Assembly (NCBI GenBank): GCA_003231795.1
Contig: QIJI01000508.1
Location: 1-6,470 of the forward strand
Source of the DNA: Gammaproteobacteria bacterium
Lineage (GTDB): Bacteria; Pseudomonadota; Gammaproteobacteria; GCA-001735895
DNA length: 6,470 bases
Direction of reading: 5' to 3'
The notes beneath the pieces are model-generated. The model saw only the letters and a list, made by a program, of their open reading frames with translations. It was not told the origin of the DNA and did no database searches. The translations under genes and the position numbers were made by a program. Shown here one piece after another: positions 4,949-6,470 of this stretch (positions are counted from its first letter, which is position 1; each line of letters starts with the position of its first letter).

Positions 4949-5833
4949 TTGAATATTACCCAACTCCGTACTCTTATTACCATTGTCGACACGCAAAGTT
5001 TTGCCTCGGCCGCTGAAAACCTGTTCATTACACCATCGGCGATCAGCCACCAGATGCGTGACCTGGAAAATGAACTGGGCGTGGATCTTTTCAATCGGGA
5101 AACTCGTCCACCACGACTCAATGCGCATGGTTACGCGGTGGTTGAACGGGGGCGCGAACTGCTAACCCAGTTCGACACACTGGTGGAACTGGCCAAATCT
5201 CCGGGAGAAATTGGCGGGCGACTGATGCTTGGCTGTGTCAGTGGCGTCTCCAGCGATCTGATCCCGATGGTACTGGCCAGATTAAGGGCTTCTCATCCTG
5301 CGGTTAAAATCAGTATTGAGGAAGGGCTTTCGGAAGCGCTCGCCAATCGGGTAAGACTTCGTGAACTTGATGCGGCAATCATTACCGAGCTGCCCGTACC
5401 GGATGTCGAACTCAAGTCGCTGCGACTCATCGAAGAAGCGATGATGGTGGTGGCACCACCGGATTGCCGACTTTCAGGCTGGCGCGAAATACTGACGGCC
5501 TATCCTTTTATCCGGCTTAATCGTAATGCCGGAATGGGTAAGGTCATCGACCGGGCGTTAAAAGAAAATCAGCTGCAGGTGCAGGAAGCGATGGAACTGG
5601 ACTCATCCGAAGTTGTGGTCGGCATGGCCCGTGCTGGCCTGGGCGCGGGAGTCATACCCGCCGGACGACTGCGTCAGATACCACCTGGCGAGGTTGTCGC
5701 AGAACCTTTCGGTGATCCGCCGATACATCGGCGAGTAGTGCTGATCGAACGAATCAACAATCCGCGTTCAGATCTTTCGCAACTGGTCTACGACGAGGTC
5801 AGGCAGATGACAACCCCGGTAACCAGTGATTGA
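4949..5833 (+). CDS. LysR-type transcriptional regulator
   Basis: This 294-residue LysR protein has a textbook N-terminal helix-turn-helix: MNITQLRTLITIVDTQSF followed by ASAAENLFITPSAISHQM (19-36) and the DLENELGVDLFNR linker. The effector-binding domain begins with GGRLMLGCVSGVSSDLIP (about 90-107) and runs to the C-terminus. Length and layout are normal. The ligand is unknown. Translation must start at the TTG (4949), because an in-frame TGA lies at 4934-4936 and no ATG falls between; no Shine-Dalgarno is visible. An ATG at 4933 is in another frame and closes after 27 codons. Upstream it has its own strong promoter overlapping a LysR-type palindrome. It is divergent from the micro-ORF and convergent, with a 23-base gap, with the M24 hydrolase gene. 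It belongs to a different branch from the LysR at 2114-2995. Confidence 0.92.
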   Translation: MNITQLRTLITIVDTQSFASAAENLFITPSAISHQMRDLENELGVDLFNRETRPPRLNAHGYAVVERGRELLTQFDTLVELAKSPGEIGGRLMLGCVSGVSSDLIPMVLARLRASHPAVKISIEEGLSEALANRVRLRELDAAIITELPVPDVELKSLRLIEEAMMVVAPPDCRLSGWREILTAYPFIRLNRNAGMGKVIDRALKENQLQVQEAMELDSSEVVVGMARAGLGAGVIPAGRLRQIPPGEVVAEPFGDPPIHRRVVLIERINNPRSDLSQLVYDEVRQMTTPVTSD

Positions 5834-5856
5834 CCCGACGAGTTAGTATGCCTGTA

Positions 5857-6470
5857 TCAATCGACGACAATTAATTCGCGCGCGACATGACTCAGACGTT
5901 CACCGCCCTGGTCAGTCACCACAAACGGTTCCGAAATCGCAGCGCCGAAGTTATCCAGCCACATGCCCGACTGGAAATGAAAACACATACCGGCCTGTAA
6001 CTCCGTTTTGTCGCCCGGACGCAGGCTTGCAGTGCGTTCGCCCCAATCCGGCGGATAATTAAGCCCGATCGAATAACCGACCCGGCTTTCCTTGCTATAA
6101 CCATGGCGCTTAAGAACGCCTTGCCATACTGCTTCCACTTCTTCGCAGGTCACACCCGGTTTAGCCATCGCAAGTGCTTCATCACCGCCTTCAACAATGA
6201 CGCTGGCGAGTCTGATTATTTCATCCGGTGGAGTTCCTATATGTATGGTGCGGGTTAAGGGCGTATGATAATGGCGTCGCGCAGCACCAATTTCCATTAC
6301 TACCAGACCATTGTCGGGCAGCGGTTCGTCGGTCCAGGTCAAATGCGGAGTACTGGTGCCTTCGTCGACCTGAATCAGCGGGCACAGGCTGGTGTAATCA
6401 CCGAACTTATTGACGATACCGGTAATTTGAGTGTGATAAATGTCGGCGACCACTTCAAACTGGCGAGTCC
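5857..6470 (-). CDS. M24 'pita-bread' hydrolase, DoeA/EutD (ectoine hydrolase)-like, C-terminal part
   Basis: The last 203 residues are in the window; the open frame runs off the right edge, so the GTG at 6453 is an internal Val rather than a start. The segment matches the catalytic domain of the M24 family, with ESRVGYSIGLNYPPDWGE, SLRPGDKTELQAGMCFHF and AISEPFVV. In the visible numbering, metal-ligand positions of aminopeptidases are replaced by Glu59, Pro70, Tyr132 and Gln166; only Glu180 is kept. Such loss marks metal-independent members like creatinase and the ectoine hydrolases DoeA/EutD, which open the ectoine ring to acetyl-diaminobutyrate. The YHTPLTRT and YPPDWGE stretches most recall DoeA. 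Whether the substrate is ectoine is unproven: no other ectoine genes (doeB, an EnuR or DoeX regulator, an ABC transporter) are visible. It is convergent with the LysR gene, 23 bases apart. Confidence 0.75.
   Translation of the reverse strand, partial: TRQFEVVADIYHTQITGIVNKFGDYTSLCPLIQVDEGTSTPHLTWTDEPLPDNGLVVMEIGAARRHYHTPLTRTIHIGTPPDEIIRLASVIVEGGDEALAMAKPGVTCEEVEAVWQGVLKRHGYSKESRVGYSIGLNYPPDWGERTASLRPGDKTELQAGMCFHFQSGMWLDNFGAAISEPFVVTDQGGERLSHVARELIVVD

Overview
The window looks like chromosomal DNA from a proteobacterium of middling GC content, probably a free-living gammaproteobacterium. The grounds are LysR-type regulators beside divergent targets, cobW next to a long CbiX, and a palindromic intergenic repeat. 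No rRNA, tRNA, CRISPR array, transposase or phage gene was seen, and the taxonomic guess rests on gene style only.

Layout. (1) 1-1453: a cobalt/cobalamin unit. The start of a CobW-type GTPase gene runs leftwards out of the window, and a two-domain CbiX-type sirohydrochlorin cobaltochelatase with a His-rich tail runs rightwards. Their shared spacer holds two adjoining inverted repeats and a possible 29-codon leader ORF whose stop overlaps the cbiX start (ATGA). (2) 1474-1565: a palindromic MITE-like repeat between the convergent cbiX and GNAT genes. (3) 1615-4098: a minus-strand pair, LysR regulator (LrhA/HexA-like) then GNAT acetyltransferase, divergent from a multi-pass membrane permease of the DUF318/ArsP type. 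An AT-rich dyad lies between the regulator and the permease. (4) 4227-4948: a VOC/glyoxalase-fold gene on the minus strand, then a 320-base spacer with no long gene. That spacer holds a 23-codon hydrophobic micro-ORF with a near-ideal Shine-Dalgarno, plus a strong divergent promoter whose -35 sits inside a perfect T-N11-A palindrome. (5) 4949-6470: a second LysR regulator starting at TTG, convergent with the C-terminal part of an M24 'pita-bread' hydrolase resembling ectoine hydrolase DoeA/EutD.

How they may work together. CobW and CbiX both serve cobalt handling and corrin-ring metallation. LysR-1 probably controls the divergent permease, perhaps together with GNAT in its own transcript. LysR-2 is best placed to control itself and the divergent microprotein, possibly also the VOC gene beyond it. 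Its link to the M24 hydrolase is positional only. The most novel-looking element is the micro-ORF at 4771-4842 facing LysR-2 across the palindromic operator.
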